From contig NZ_CP050154.1 of assembly GCF_011617705.1 (NCBI RefSeq), forward strand, positions 2,108,001 to 2,172,000: a stretch of 64,000 nt of DNA, read 5' to 3'. Both the position numbers and the translations under genes were made by a program. Source of the stretch: Brevibacterium limosum. Its GTDB lineage: Bacteria; Actinomycetota; Actinomycetes; Actinomycetales; Brevibacteriaceae. Position 1 is the first letter of the stretch. Each line of letters starts with the position of its first letter. This document shows, piece after piece, positions 57,155 to 64,000 of the stretch. The notes below the pieces were generated by a model, which saw nothing but the letters and a program-made list of their open reading frames with translations, was not told where the DNA came from and made no database searches.

Positions 57155-59472
57155 GCACCACCGACCGCACCAGCGCCCTCGTGTCCGCCGACCTGACCCC
57201 GCCCGGAGGGCCTGGCCTGGCACCCGCCGAAGGCGGGCTGCCCGTCGTCGTTCCGAACGGCGAGGACATGGGCTCTGAGCCGAAACTTTTTCCCGCTCAG
57301 AAAACGGATATCGGATACACGACCGACGAAGACACCACTGATAACAACGTTTCCCCTGGTCAGATGCCTGTGTGCACGCGCGACTCCTTGGGTTCGCGCG
57401 TATCCGTTTCAGAAACGGATACCTCGTCTGCTCCAACGGATACCGCAGTGGACTACTCCGCGTTCGATGTGCCGGGCGCTGATCCCAGCGATGACGTGGA
57501 GCCGTTCGAGGTGCCTTCGTCGCCGGAGCACATCGAGGCTGCCCGCGCCTTCTTTGAGGCACAGAAGGCCGCCGAGACTCCGGAGCAGGTGAAGCGCGCT
57601 CAGACGCTCTCGCGGGTGTTCTCGGTGATGCAGTACGCGAACCACCCGGAGACGGGTGAGCCGATGTGCAGCCAGGAGCAGCTGGAAGCCGGGCTCGCCC
57701 TGCTCGAGGAGCAGTTCGGTGCGATGTGGTCGGCATTCATCGCTCATCCGCTCGATCGCCTCGTGGAAGTGGACGAGGGCACCGTGGAGTGCCGGTGCGT
57801 CGGTCTCAAGGGCTTGCACTGGCACCTCGTGCTGCTGTTCAAGGAGAAGCGCCCGAAGATCCGCACGGTCTCGAATGCGCTGGAGATCCCGAGTGCCCGC
57901 GTGCGGGTGCCGAAGGAGGTCGTGGCTCAGGAGGGCGGGGACCAGCACAAGGGCTCCGGTGCCGCGCCGAAGGCGTTCTTCGACTTCTGCGAGTACCTGC
58001 CGCACGAGTCGCGGCGGGCCGATGCGATCCCTGGCGTGCACCAGACCGATCGAACGTACTTGACGGACAGCACGCAGGACGGCAACCCGGGCAAGTACCA
58101 GTACGGGCGCGGGCGCGTCGTGGCGAACTTCGACTTCAGCGCCGAGCTGGACGCACACATGGCCGGTCGCGTGTCGGCCGCCGAGGGAGGGAAGAGCCTC
58201 ACCGCCCGGAAGCGGAAGCTTCGGCGCGCGGTGATGGATGGAATGACGCTCGCTGCGGCCGAGGTCGCTGATCGGGATGCGTTCGCCGATGATCTGCCGC
58301 GGCTGGAGCTGCTCCGTTCGCGCTACGAGCAGAAGCGGAGCGCTCTGGTCGCGGAGGGGCTCGGTACGGCGTGGCACAAGTCGGTGCTGACGATCTGCGG
58401 ACCGAAGGGGTCGGGTAAGGGCATCCTCGCCGATGAGGTCGCCGCGCAGACTCAGGCGCTGGTTGCTCTGGCCGGCTGCGACTGGCCGTACGTGCAGCCG
58501 CCGGGGCGCAATGCGCTGGAGGCCGTTGGGGAAGCGAAGATCGCGCACCACGATGATGCCCGGTTCGACATCACGCCGACGTATGACGAGACGTTGCGGT
58601 ACACGGACAACCACCGGGCCACGGAGGCGTACAAGCGCCACACACGTAGCGGGCAGGTGGTCGCGCCGCGTCTGATCATGATGTCGAGCACTGAGACGCC
58701 GCAGTCGCTCGGGCTCACGATGAAGGCGCGCAAGCCCAGCGACGTGCTGGCGTTCAACGCTCAGGGCTCGAAGCGGTTCCCGCCGGTGGATATCGATGAG
58801 TTCCTGCGCCGAATCGGGTGGGCGGTCGAGGTGTCGATCCCGGAGTCGGTCCAGCTCACCGGTGATGATCACCAGGACTATCCGGTGATCCGCGCCGAGA
58901 TGCTCGTGAGCATCCGCAGGGTCACGGTGAATGCGGCTCGCCGGATCGAGCCGGTGCTGAGTCGTGAGGGCGAGCCGCTCGGCGAGATCACGACGACGCA
59001 CGAGATGGCTCCGGTCGCGGTGGTGAAGGGCGCTCAGGACGCAGCGCGCTTCCTCGCCGTGTCGATCCTGATGGAGAACAACCGGGACGTGATCGAGCTG
59101 ATCCCGGAATCCGAGCTGGCCGCGTACCTCGCGCAGAGGGCCGCGATCGAGGTTGCTGCCGCCGAGGAGAGCGAACGACGCAAGCAGGCTGTTGCCGCAG
59201 CTGCCGAAGAGGCCGCGCAGCGCGCTGCCGAGGCCGCGGCCAAGAAGCGGGAGAAGGAGATCGAGCGGTGGGAGGCGGAGCGGCGCAAGCTGGCGACGTG
59301 CACCTGTTCGCCGCGCCCCGCTGCGTCCTATGGGCGGCATGCCGACACCTGCCCGGTGCTCACCGAGGACGAGCGTCGGCAGCGCGCCGAGGCGCACCGG
59401 GCGGAGCTTGACCGGAAGGTCAAGCGCCTCCGCGCGAACGGCGGGCTGCTGGTCGTGGGAGGTGCGCGATGA
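57151..59472 (+). CDS. Rep protein with HUH-like motif and helicase-type ATPase domain
   Basis: 773 residues from ATG 57151 (coupled to the HTH gene). Residues 1-125 are disordered and carry iteron-like DNA. About 200-270 resemble Gram-positive plasmid Rep: GLHWHLVLLFKEKRPKIRTV, HUH pair His 223/His 225. A P-loop GPKGSGKG lies at 417-424, followed by EAKIAHHDDARFD (acidic Walker-B-like) and MMSSTETPQSLGL, as in superfamily 3 helicases. C-terminus is coiled (AEEAAQRAAEAAAKKR) and ends in a Cys/His cluster CTCSPRP...HADTCP. It probably starts element replication. Confidence 0.75.
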   Translation: MSTTDRTSALVSADLTPPGGPGLAPAEGGLPVVVPNGEDMGSEPKLFPAQKTDIGYTTDEDTTDNNVSPGQMPVCTRDSLGSRVSVSETDTSSAPTDTAVDYSAFDVPGADPSDDVEPFEVPSSPEHIEAARAFFEAQKAAETPEQVKRAQTLSRVFSVMQYANHPETGEPMCSQEQLEAGLALLEEQFGAMWSAFIAHPLDRLVEVDEGTVECRCVGLKGLHWHLVLLFKEKRPKIRTVSNALEIPSARVRVPKEVVAQEGGDQHKGSGAAPKAFFDFCEYLPHESRRADAIPGVHQTDRTYLTDSTQDGNPGKYQYGRGRVVANFDFSAELDAHMAGRVSAAEGGKSLTARKRKLRRAVMDGMTLAAAEVADRDAFADDLPRLELLRSRYEQKRSALVAEGLGTAWHKSVLTICGPKGSGKGILADEVAAQTQALVALAGCDWPYVQPPGRNALEAVGEAKIAHHDDARFDITPTYDETLRYTDNHRATEAYKRHTRSGQVVAPRLIMMSSTETPQSLGLTMKARKPSDVLAFNAQGSKRFPPVDIDEFLRRIGWAVEVSIPESVQLTGDDHQDYPVIRAEMLVSIRRVTVNAARRIEPVLSREGEPLGEITTTHEMAPVAVVKGAQDAARFLAVSILMENNRDVIELIPESELAAYLAQRAAIEVAAAEESERRKQAVAAAAEEAAQRAAEAAAKKREKEIERWEAERRKLATCTCSPRPAASYGRHADTCPVLTEDERRQRAEAHRAELDRKVKRLRANGGLLVVGGAR
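57300..57444. repeat. Iteron-like CGGATAC repeats inside rep
   Basis: Five CGGATAC-type copies: 57305-57311 (CGGATAT), 57312-57318, 57416-57422, 57437-57443, and GTATCCG inverted at 57400-57406. 57400-57422 is a perfect 11-bp palindrome (GTATCCGTTTC-A-GAAACGGATAC). The region is AT-richer than its surroundings and codes for the disordered Rep N-terminus. Confidence 0.75.
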
Positions 59473-60059
59473 GCACCGAACGTGATGCGCTCTTCCAGGG
59501 GGTCGAGGGGGCCGGAGGCCCCTCGCAAGCAGCCGGGGAGGACATGAGCTTCAGCGAAATGTCCGACACGGCTACTGCTTGCCACTCTGGCGTACAGGTG
59601 GAGCAGCGGACCGACTCCCAGGTGAACACGGGTCGGGCTGATGCGGAGGCTGTGCGGCAGAGTCACGGCGGCGCGAAGCGTCGTCGTGGGGGCCGCGCGA
59701 AGCTCGATACCGACTTCGGAGAGGCCACGCTCGCGGCGCTTCGCACTCGTGCGAAGCGGCTCGGGCTGGCTCCGAGTACGTGGGTGCGGGCCGTCGTCCT
59801 AGATGCCCTCCACGCCTCTCGGAGCGAGGAGCTGGACGCCGCCGTGGCCGCGCACCTGCTCGGCGTCGAGGCGCGCGCGCAGGTGTCGGCGGACGCGCGC
59901 GAGCTGGCCGCGCAGATCCGCCCGCTGGCGATCAACGTCAACGACCTGGACCACCGAGCACGTGCCGGTGAGGCGGTGGCGCTGTCGTCGGAGGTGCCCG
60001 AGCTGATCGAGCTGCTGCGCGAGGTCCGCGCCCTGCTCGGTGATCGGACGGCCTCGTGA
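59469..60059 (+). CDS. MobC-type relaxosome accessory protein
   Basis: 196 residues, start overlapping the rep stop. Ribbon-helix-helix-like centre (LDTDFGEATLAALRTRAKRLGLAPSTWVRAVVLDAL), then a helical C-terminus with IRPLAINVNDLDHRARAGEAV, the MobC signature (compare G-x-N-x-NQ-x-ARA). It helps the relaxase open the origin of transfer. The relaxase gene starts 4 bases before its stop. Confidence 0.8.
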   Translation: MSTERDALFQGVEGAGGPSQAAGEDMSFSEMSDTATACHSGVQVEQRTDSQVNTGRADAEAVRQSHGGAKRRRGGRAKLDTDFGEATLAALRTRAKRLGLAPSTWVRAVVLDALHASRSEELDAAVAAHLLGVEARAQVSADARELAAQIRPLAINVNDLDHRARAGEAVALSSEVPELIELLREVRALLGDRTAS

Positions 60060-61279
60060 GCACGACGCACTACAGCCCGAGCGCCAGCGCCGCCGACACG
60101 GAGCGCTATATCCGGGGCAAGGAGGACGAGCGGGGCGTCGCGATCACGTGCGATGTGCCGGGAGGCCCCGGCGCGTTCTCGGCGCGCGCTCGGGCGCTCA
60201 CGCAGAACACGACGCGCGAGGTCGAGGCGCTGCACTACCGCCAGTCGTTCAGCGACGAGGAGTTCGACCCGAAGAACCCCGAACACGTGCAGCGGGTGAA
60301 CGACCTGGGCTACCAGCTCGCCAAGAAGATGCACCCGGATTCCGACTGCCTCGTCGTCAGTCATGTGGATGGGCGGGGAAAGAAGCCGCACAACCATATT
60401 TTGGTTCTCAATCACAACAACCGCACGGGAAAGGCGCTCTCGGACTATCGCACGTTCCACGACCGCAAGGCCGGGAATCAGAAGGGCGTGCAGTCGGCGA
60501 ACGACGAGCTGATGCGCGAGCACGGGCTCTCGGTCGTGAAGCGGCTGGAGCACGCGCCGAAGGACTGGGAGCTGCGCCGCGAAGACTTCGCCGAGGGGTC
60601 GCTCGACCGCGAGATGGGCGACCGGATGAGTGCGGCGCTGGCCGATCCCCGCGCGGTGGACAAGGCCGGTCTGGTCTCGGTGATCGAGGAGCAGAACCAG
60701 CAGCTCGGTGATGACGGGGATCGGGTGCCACGGATGCGGCTGCACAGCCCCGTCAGCAAGAAGGGCAAACGCGCCGGGCAGGAGACCTGGACGCTCTACA
60801 TCGAGGACCGCCGCGGCGAGTCCGGGCGTGCCGAGCGCCGCAAGCGCACGAGCGCACTCTCGGCGGACTTCACCCCGGAGGGCGCGCAGGCGTTCTTCGA
60901 CTACCACCAGCAGCAGAAGGAGCAGGAACATGAGCGCAGCACTCGACAGGCTGAAGCAGCAGAACGGGCCCGTGCAGTCGCCGCAACCGCTCGGCAGTCC
61001 GGAGACGATGGAGCTGTTGACCTCGATCCTCGCCGCCGTCGAGGCGCAGAATACGAGGATCGCCACGCTGACCGAGCAGCAGAAGAAGCTCGCGGGGTTC
61101 GTGAAGGTGGACAGCGAGGAGCAGGAGAAGCAGCTCTCCGCGATCTCGCATCAGCTGACCTCAACGTCGCCGCCGCCGGAGTCGAACGAGAACAGCGAAC
61201 TGCTCGCCGGAATCGCGTCCACTCTCGCGGGTATGAGCGTGAACCTCAACGGGGAGAGTCTGAAGGGCTCAGCCTCTAA
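60056..61279 (+). CDS. Relaxase (MobA/VirD2-like, PF03432 type)
   Basis: 407 residues. N-terminal nicking domain: HYRQSFSDEEF, DLGYQLAKKMHPDSDCLVVSHVDG then PHNHILVLNHNNRTGKAL, the three-His metal motif (His 112, His 114). Candidate nicking Tyr is in the first 20 residues (HYSPS, RYIRG). From about residue 292 the frame overlaps the next gene; this C-terminal part is Arg/Glu-rich and of uncertain reality. The element's origin of transfer should lie near mobC. Confidence 0.82.
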   Translation: MSTTHYSPSASAADTERYIRGKEDERGVAITCDVPGGPGAFSARARALTQNTTREVEALHYRQSFSDEEFDPKNPEHVQRVNDLGYQLAKKMHPDSDCLVVSHVDGRGKKPHNHILVLNHNNRTGKALSDYRTFHDRKAGNQKGVQSANDELMREHGLSVVKRLEHAPKDWELRREDFAEGSLDREMGDRMSAALADPRAVDKAGLVSVIEEQNQQLGDDGDRVPRMRLHSPVSKKGKRAGQETWTLYIEDRRGESGRAERRKRTSALSADFTPEGAQAFFDYHQQQKEQEHERSTRQAEAAERARAVAATARQSGDDGAVDLDPRRRRGAEYEDRHADRAAEEARGVREGGQRGAGEAALRDLASADLNVAAAGVEREQRTARRNRVHSRGYEREPQRGESEGLSL

Positions 61280-61817
61280 GTCCGAGGCTGCCGCCAAGCA
61301 TCTCGATGAGAGCCGGGCTAAGTTCGAGCGGGCCGCGAACGGTGCGCAGAAGGCCTGGCGGGAGTCGATCACCCAAGCCAGCGCCGAGGCGACGAGCGCG
61401 ATCAGCACGGCCCGGGATCAGGCTGTGCAGTCGATCGAGAGGGCCGCTGCCGACGCCGGGGCCGTGGCAACAGCCAAGATTGACGCCGCGAACGAGCGGG
61501 CCGAAAAGATCATCGCCACAACGGCGAAGCTGGAGGCCCGTCAGCTTTGGTCTGTCGCCGCGTCGATGTGCCTCGCGCTGCTGCCGGTCGCAGTGATCGT
61601 CGCGGGTGTTTGGATGGCCGTCGCCGGGCTTATCACGGGCGCTCAGTGGGCCCTCGACGTGGACGGGAGCGTGTGGCTCGGGATCGGTCGCTGGCTCGTG
61701 GTCTCCATGGGCCTCGCCGGGGCCGGCTACGGACTCTTCGCGTCCGTCCGCTGGGTCGCCGGTCTCGTGGAGACCTGGAAGGGCCGCGGGATGCCGAGGT
61801 GGCCCCGTTGGCGGTGA
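60930..61817 (+). CDS. Coiled-coil membrane protein overlapping the relaxase gene (MobB-like)
   Basis: 295 residues, ATG 60930 with AAGGAG. Starts 350 bases inside the relaxase gene, in another frame. About residues 20-215 are coiled coil (SILAAVEAQNTRIATLTEQQKKLAGF, ASAEATSAISTARDQAVQSIERAA), and two membrane helices follow (about 210-235, 250-275). Overlapping, out-of-frame mob genes with a membrane-linked coiled coil resemble MbeB/MobB of ColE1-type systems. It may hold the relaxosome at the membrane. Confidence 0.75.
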   Translation: MSAALDRLKQQNGPVQSPQPLGSPETMELLTSILAAVEAQNTRIATLTEQQKKLAGFVKVDSEEQEKQLSAISHQLTSTSPPPESNENSELLAGIASTLAGMSVNLNGESLKGSASKSEAAAKHLDESRAKFERAANGAQKAWRESITQASAEATSAISTARDQAVQSIERAAADAGAVATAKIDAANERAEKIIATTAKLEARQLWSVAASMCLALLPVAVIVAGVWMAVAGLITGAQWALDVDGSVWLGIGRWLVVSMGLAGAGYGLFASVRWVAGLVETWKGRGMPRWPRWR

Positions 61818-61835
61818 TGGCTGGATCCGATCGAG

Positions 61836-62138
61836 CTACCGGTTCCGATCAGCAGTCGAAGGATTTTCGCAGCAGCCAGTCCTGCGGCCTCGGTGCCGCC
61901 GCCGTAGCCTGACGAGCATCCCGGCCGTGACGGCCATCGCGACGGCGATCCCGGCACCGATGATCCAGGGATTGCCGAGGAGCCCTCCGACGCCTGCGAG
62001 TGCTCCGCCCGCCGCGATGAGCGGCAGGCCGCAGCAGAGCAGCAACGGAAGCGCGCAGCATGCCAGTAGGAGCAGCCCGGTCCCTGCGGCGACGATGGGA
62101 CCGGCGCGCCGTTCGTCGCGGTCGTGATCGGCGCTCAT
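61836..62138 (-). CDS. Small Cys-Cys membrane protein, probable mercury transporter
   Basis: 100 residues from ATG 62138 (GAGG site). Two membrane helices: GTGLLLLACCALPLLLCCGLPL, with two Cys pairs, and NPWIIGAGIAVAMAVTAGMLV, then a basic tail with CC near the end. MerT/MerF proteins carry Cys pairs in helix 1 and near the cytosolic face to pass Hg(II) to MerA. Next to merA on the same strand. Overall similarity to MerT is low, so the call rests on Cys pattern and context. Confidence 0.6.
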   Translation of the reverse strand: MSADHDRDERRAGPIVAAGTGLLLLACCALPLLLCCGLPLIAAGGALAGVGGLLGNPWIIGAGIAVAMAVTAGMLVRLRRRHRGRRTGCCENPSTADRNR

Positions 62139-62187
62139 CGTCTGCACCTCTTCCGGATGAGATCTCCCCGATTGCATGCGTTGCCGT

Positions 62188-63612
62188 TCATGCGCAGCAC
62201 GAGAGCAGTGACGGGTCGGTGGTGAAGGACTTCGCGGCGATCCGGATGCCTTCGGTCATGGTCAGGTAGGGGGCCCAGGCGTCGGCGACTTCGGCGATGG
62301 TCTTGCCGAGCACGTGGACGCCTGCGGCGGCGAGTTCCCCGGCGTCCTTGGCGACGGCGGTGAGGCCGAGGATCTCGCTCGTATCGGCGTTCACGACGAT
62401 CTTGATGAACCCGCGGGTGTCGCGGTTGATCACCGCCCGGGGCACATACTCCAGGGGCAGCACGCGGCAGTCGCAGCGGATCCCCGCGGCGACGACCTCC
62501 TTCTCGGTCATCCCGACCGCGCCGATCGCCGGTCCGGTGAACGTCACCCGCGGCAGATGGGAGTAGTCGACGGACCGGTCGGCGTCGGCGAACGCGTTCT
62601 CGGCAACGAGGGTGCCGTGGTGGGCCGCGACGTAGACGAACTCCGGGTGCCCGGTCACGTCGCCCGCGGCCCAGATCCGCGGGTTCGACGACTGCAGATG
62701 GTCGGAGACGACCACCTCGCCGGAGTCCCCGGTCTTCACCCCGACCGCATCGAGGTTCAAGCCGTCGGTGACGGGACGGCGTCCGAGGGCGACGAGCACC
62801 TGGTCGGCGCGGAACTCCTGCGAGCCGCCGGACACGTCCGCGGTAACCACGACCTGCCCGGTCGCCGCGTCCCGGGACACCCGGGTCGGCACCGCGCGGC
62901 GGACCACCCGGATGCCCTCGTCGGCGAACACCTCCTGCAGTGTCCGGGACACCTCCGGCTCCTCCTTCGACGCGAGCCGGGACCGCACCAGCACGGTGAC
63001 CTGGGAGCCGAGGCGGGCGAACAGCTGCGCCTGCTCCAGGGCAACGTAGCCGCCGCCGAGCACCAGCATCGACTCGGGGACCTCGGTCAGGTCCATCGCC
63101 GTGGTCGAGGTCAGGTACCCGGCCTCGTCCAGGCCGTCGATCGGCGGAGCCCACGGCCGCGCACCGGTGGCGACCAGGTAGTGCTCGGCCTCGATCGTCT
63201 CGACCGCTCCGTCTGCGGCGGTGACCTCCAACACCGGCGCGTCCGGGGTGCCCGCGAACCCGGCGTCTCCCCGCCGGACGTGCCACCCGTATGAATCGGC
63301 GACGTCGGCGTACTTCTCGCCCCGCATCGTCTCGACCAACGCCTGCTTCCCGGCGATCAGCGCGGGCATGTCCACTGGGCCTGCCGTCGTCGCGATCCCC
63401 GGGAACCGGTCGGCGGCGTCGGCGGCGACGTGCCGTGCATCGGCGGCGGCGATGAGGGCCTTCGACGGCACGCAGCCCGTGTTCACGCAGGTGCCGCCGA
63501 GCGTGCCACGCTCGATCATCACCACCGACTTCCCGAGCATGGTCGCGCGAATCGCGGCGGCGAACGCTCCGCCGCCCGATCCGATGATGGCGAGATCGTA
63601 CTTCGTAGGCAT
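62188..63612 (-). CDS. merA: Mercuric reductase
   Basis: Reduces Hg(II) to volatile Hg(0) with NADPH and FAD. 474 residues from ATG 63612 (GGGAGC site). FAD fold DLAIIGSGGGAFAAAIRATM, redox pair GTCVNTGCVPSK, NADPH fold VLGGGYVALEQAQLFARLG, FAD motif WAAGDVTGHPEFVY, and the C-terminal LLSCCA whose paired Cys hand mercury to the active site. The N-terminal MerP-like domain is absent, so the short form. It is divergent from merR with a MerR operator between. Confidence 0.95.
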   Translation of the reverse strand: MPTKYDLAIIGSGGGAFAAAIRATMLGKSVVMIERGTLGGTCVNTGCVPSKALIAAADARHVAADAADRFPGIATTAGPVDMPALIAGKQALVETMRGEKYADVADSYGWHVRRGDAGFAGTPDAPVLEVTAADGAVETIEAEHYLVATGARPWAPPIDGLDEAGYLTSTTAMDLTEVPESMLVLGGGYVALEQAQLFARLGSQVTVLVRSRLASKEEPEVSRTLQEVFADEGIRVVRRAVPTRVSRDAATGQVVVTADVSGGSQEFRADQVLVALGRRPVTDGLNLDAVGVKTGDSGEVVVSDHLQSSNPRIWAAGDVTGHPEFVYVAAHHGTLVAENAFADADRSVDYSHLPRVTFTGPAIGAVGMTEKEVVAAGIRCDCRVLPLEYVPRAVINRDTRGFIKIVVNADTSEILGLTAVAKDAGELAAAGVHVLGKTIAEVADAWAPYLTMTEGIRIAAKSFTTDPSLLSCCA

Positions 63613-63660
63613 CGCTGCTCCCGTCAAGGCTTGGACTTCTGTTCCGTTTCAGCCATACTG

Positions 63661-63684
63661 GACCTTCCAGTGCAGGGGAAGGTC
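63661..63684 (-). promoter_or_regulatory. MerR operator between merA and merR
   Basis: GACCTTCC (63661-63668), eight bases, GGAAGGTC (63677-63684): a perfect 8-bp palindrome. On the merA strand it sits between TTGACC and a CAGTAT -10-like hexamer 20 bases away, the overlong spacing MerR proteins bend. One operator would serve both genes. Confidence 0.75.
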
Positions 63685-63718
63685 AAGCGTGGCCCCTGCC
63701 GAATGATCGGAGGCCGCA

Positions 63719-64000
63719 ATGCGCATCGGAGAACTCGCCGAACGCGCGGGCACCACCTCGAAGACGCTCCGGTTCTACGAAGAGCAGGGACTGCTGCCCC
63801 CGGCCGACCGGACGCCATCCGGGTACCGCGACTACGCGTCCGACGCCGTCGCCCGGATCGACTTCGTTCACCGTGGCCAGGCCGCAGGCCTCACCCTCGC
63901 CCAGATCCGCCAAATCCTCGACATCCGCGACAGCGGCCACGCGCCCTGCGAGCACGTGCGAGACCTCCTCGACGCGCGCCTGGCCGAGATCGAGCAGCAG
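63719..64000 (+). CDS. merR: MerR family metal regulator (cut by right edge)
   Basis: 94 codons visible. Winged helix IGELAERAGTTSKTLRFYEEQGLLPP and YRDYASDAVARIDFVHRGQAAGLTLAQIRQIL. SGHAPCEHVRDLL gives the conserved metal Cys before the dimer helix. Divergence from merA and the shared operator make it the mercury regulator. C-terminal Cys ligands are off the window. Confidence 0.9.
   Translation, partial: MRIGELAERAGTTSKTLRFYEEQGLLPPADRTPSGYRDYASDAVARIDFVHRGQAAGLTLAQIRQILDIRDSGHAPCEHVRDLLDARLAEIEQQ

Larger units (their letters stand above)
55036..64000. mobile_element. Integrated mobilizable element with mercury resistance (right end outside window)
   Basis: From the cut oxidoreductase to the window end: large serine integrase, palindromic site, two small genes, Rep protein, MobC, relaxase, membrane coiled-coil protein, mer genes. 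Gene starts overlap or nearly touch from 56694 to 61817 and run on the plus strand. The integrase sits next to the left junction, as in many serine-integrase elements. No coupling-protein or secretion genes are visible, so transfer would need a helper. Right boundary not seen. Confidence 0.8.

Noticed and set aside
55036..64000. CRISPR array or defence system in the element
   Set aside because: No regularly spaced repeats and no nuclease or restriction gene was seen; the repeats in rep are short and irregularly spaced.

Overview
The window is a stretch of a high-GC actinobacterial chromosome, most likely Micrococcales and probably a Brevibacterium-like organism. That placement is inferred from gene content, not from a database search. 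Supporting content includes mycothione reductase, polyphosphate glucokinase, a lipB-lipA-DUF4191 run, GlnA1/GlnA2/GlnE, a FasR-FabD-FabH-AcpP-FabF cluster, homodimeric AceE, and the small actinobacterial families DUF3043, DUF3052 and DUF3145. Most genes are closely packed, with stop/start overlaps or short gaps and frequent GTG or TTG starts. Several promoters look leaderless.

Layout. 1-6.1 kb: cytochrome oxidase ctaC-ctaD (ctaD runs off the left edge), aat, an A-type Fe-S carrier, an M20 dipeptidase, DUF3043 and pyrD. 6.2-15.3 kb: pepA, lpdA, a two-lipoyl-domain E2, an unknown membrane protein, then lipB-lipA-DUF4191. This block makes and uses lipoate and serves AceE, encoded at 42 kb. 15.4-23.7 kb: RDD protein and the glutamine synthetase block glnA, mtr, glnE, glnA2 and a small SPOR-like protein. 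24-35 kb: ald, a GntR regulator, map, ppgK, rnpB RNA, yaaA, a zinc-ribbon/NIF3 pair, an acyl-CoA ligase, a broken bioB behind an intact BioQ-type operator, and a uracil permease. 35.5-41.7 kb: tRNA-Pro and tRNA-Val, several regulators (TetR, Lrp, MerR-TipA), a Cys/Met-metabolism PLP enzyme, HIT, peroxiredoxin and DUF3052. 42-49.8 kb: aceE, then the type II fatty-acid cluster behind fasR. 49.9-55 kb: DUF3145, a frameshifted small gene, tRNA-Met, an EAL-DICT protein, an MFS exporter and a flavin-dependent oxidoreductase that has lost its 5' end.

From about 55.04 kb to the right edge lies an integrated mobile element. A large serine integrase sits exactly where the oxidoreductase gene is cut. 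It is followed by a multi-palindrome site, two small genes, a Rep protein with an HUH-like motif and an ATPase P-loop (with iteron-like repeats inside its 5' coding region), MobC, a relaxase, and a coiled-coil membrane protein encoded out of frame inside the relaxase 3' end. The cargo is mercury resistance: a small Cys-Cys membrane protein, merA and a divergent merR. No FtsK/TraB-type translocase or type IV secretion gene is visible, so it looks like an integrative mobilizable element that carries its own replication gene.

The main points for a second look are this element, two copies of a long palindrome placed between convergent genes (15.4 and 25.2 kb), the bioB deletion, and several candidate operators (BioQ, FasR, MerR, Lrp).
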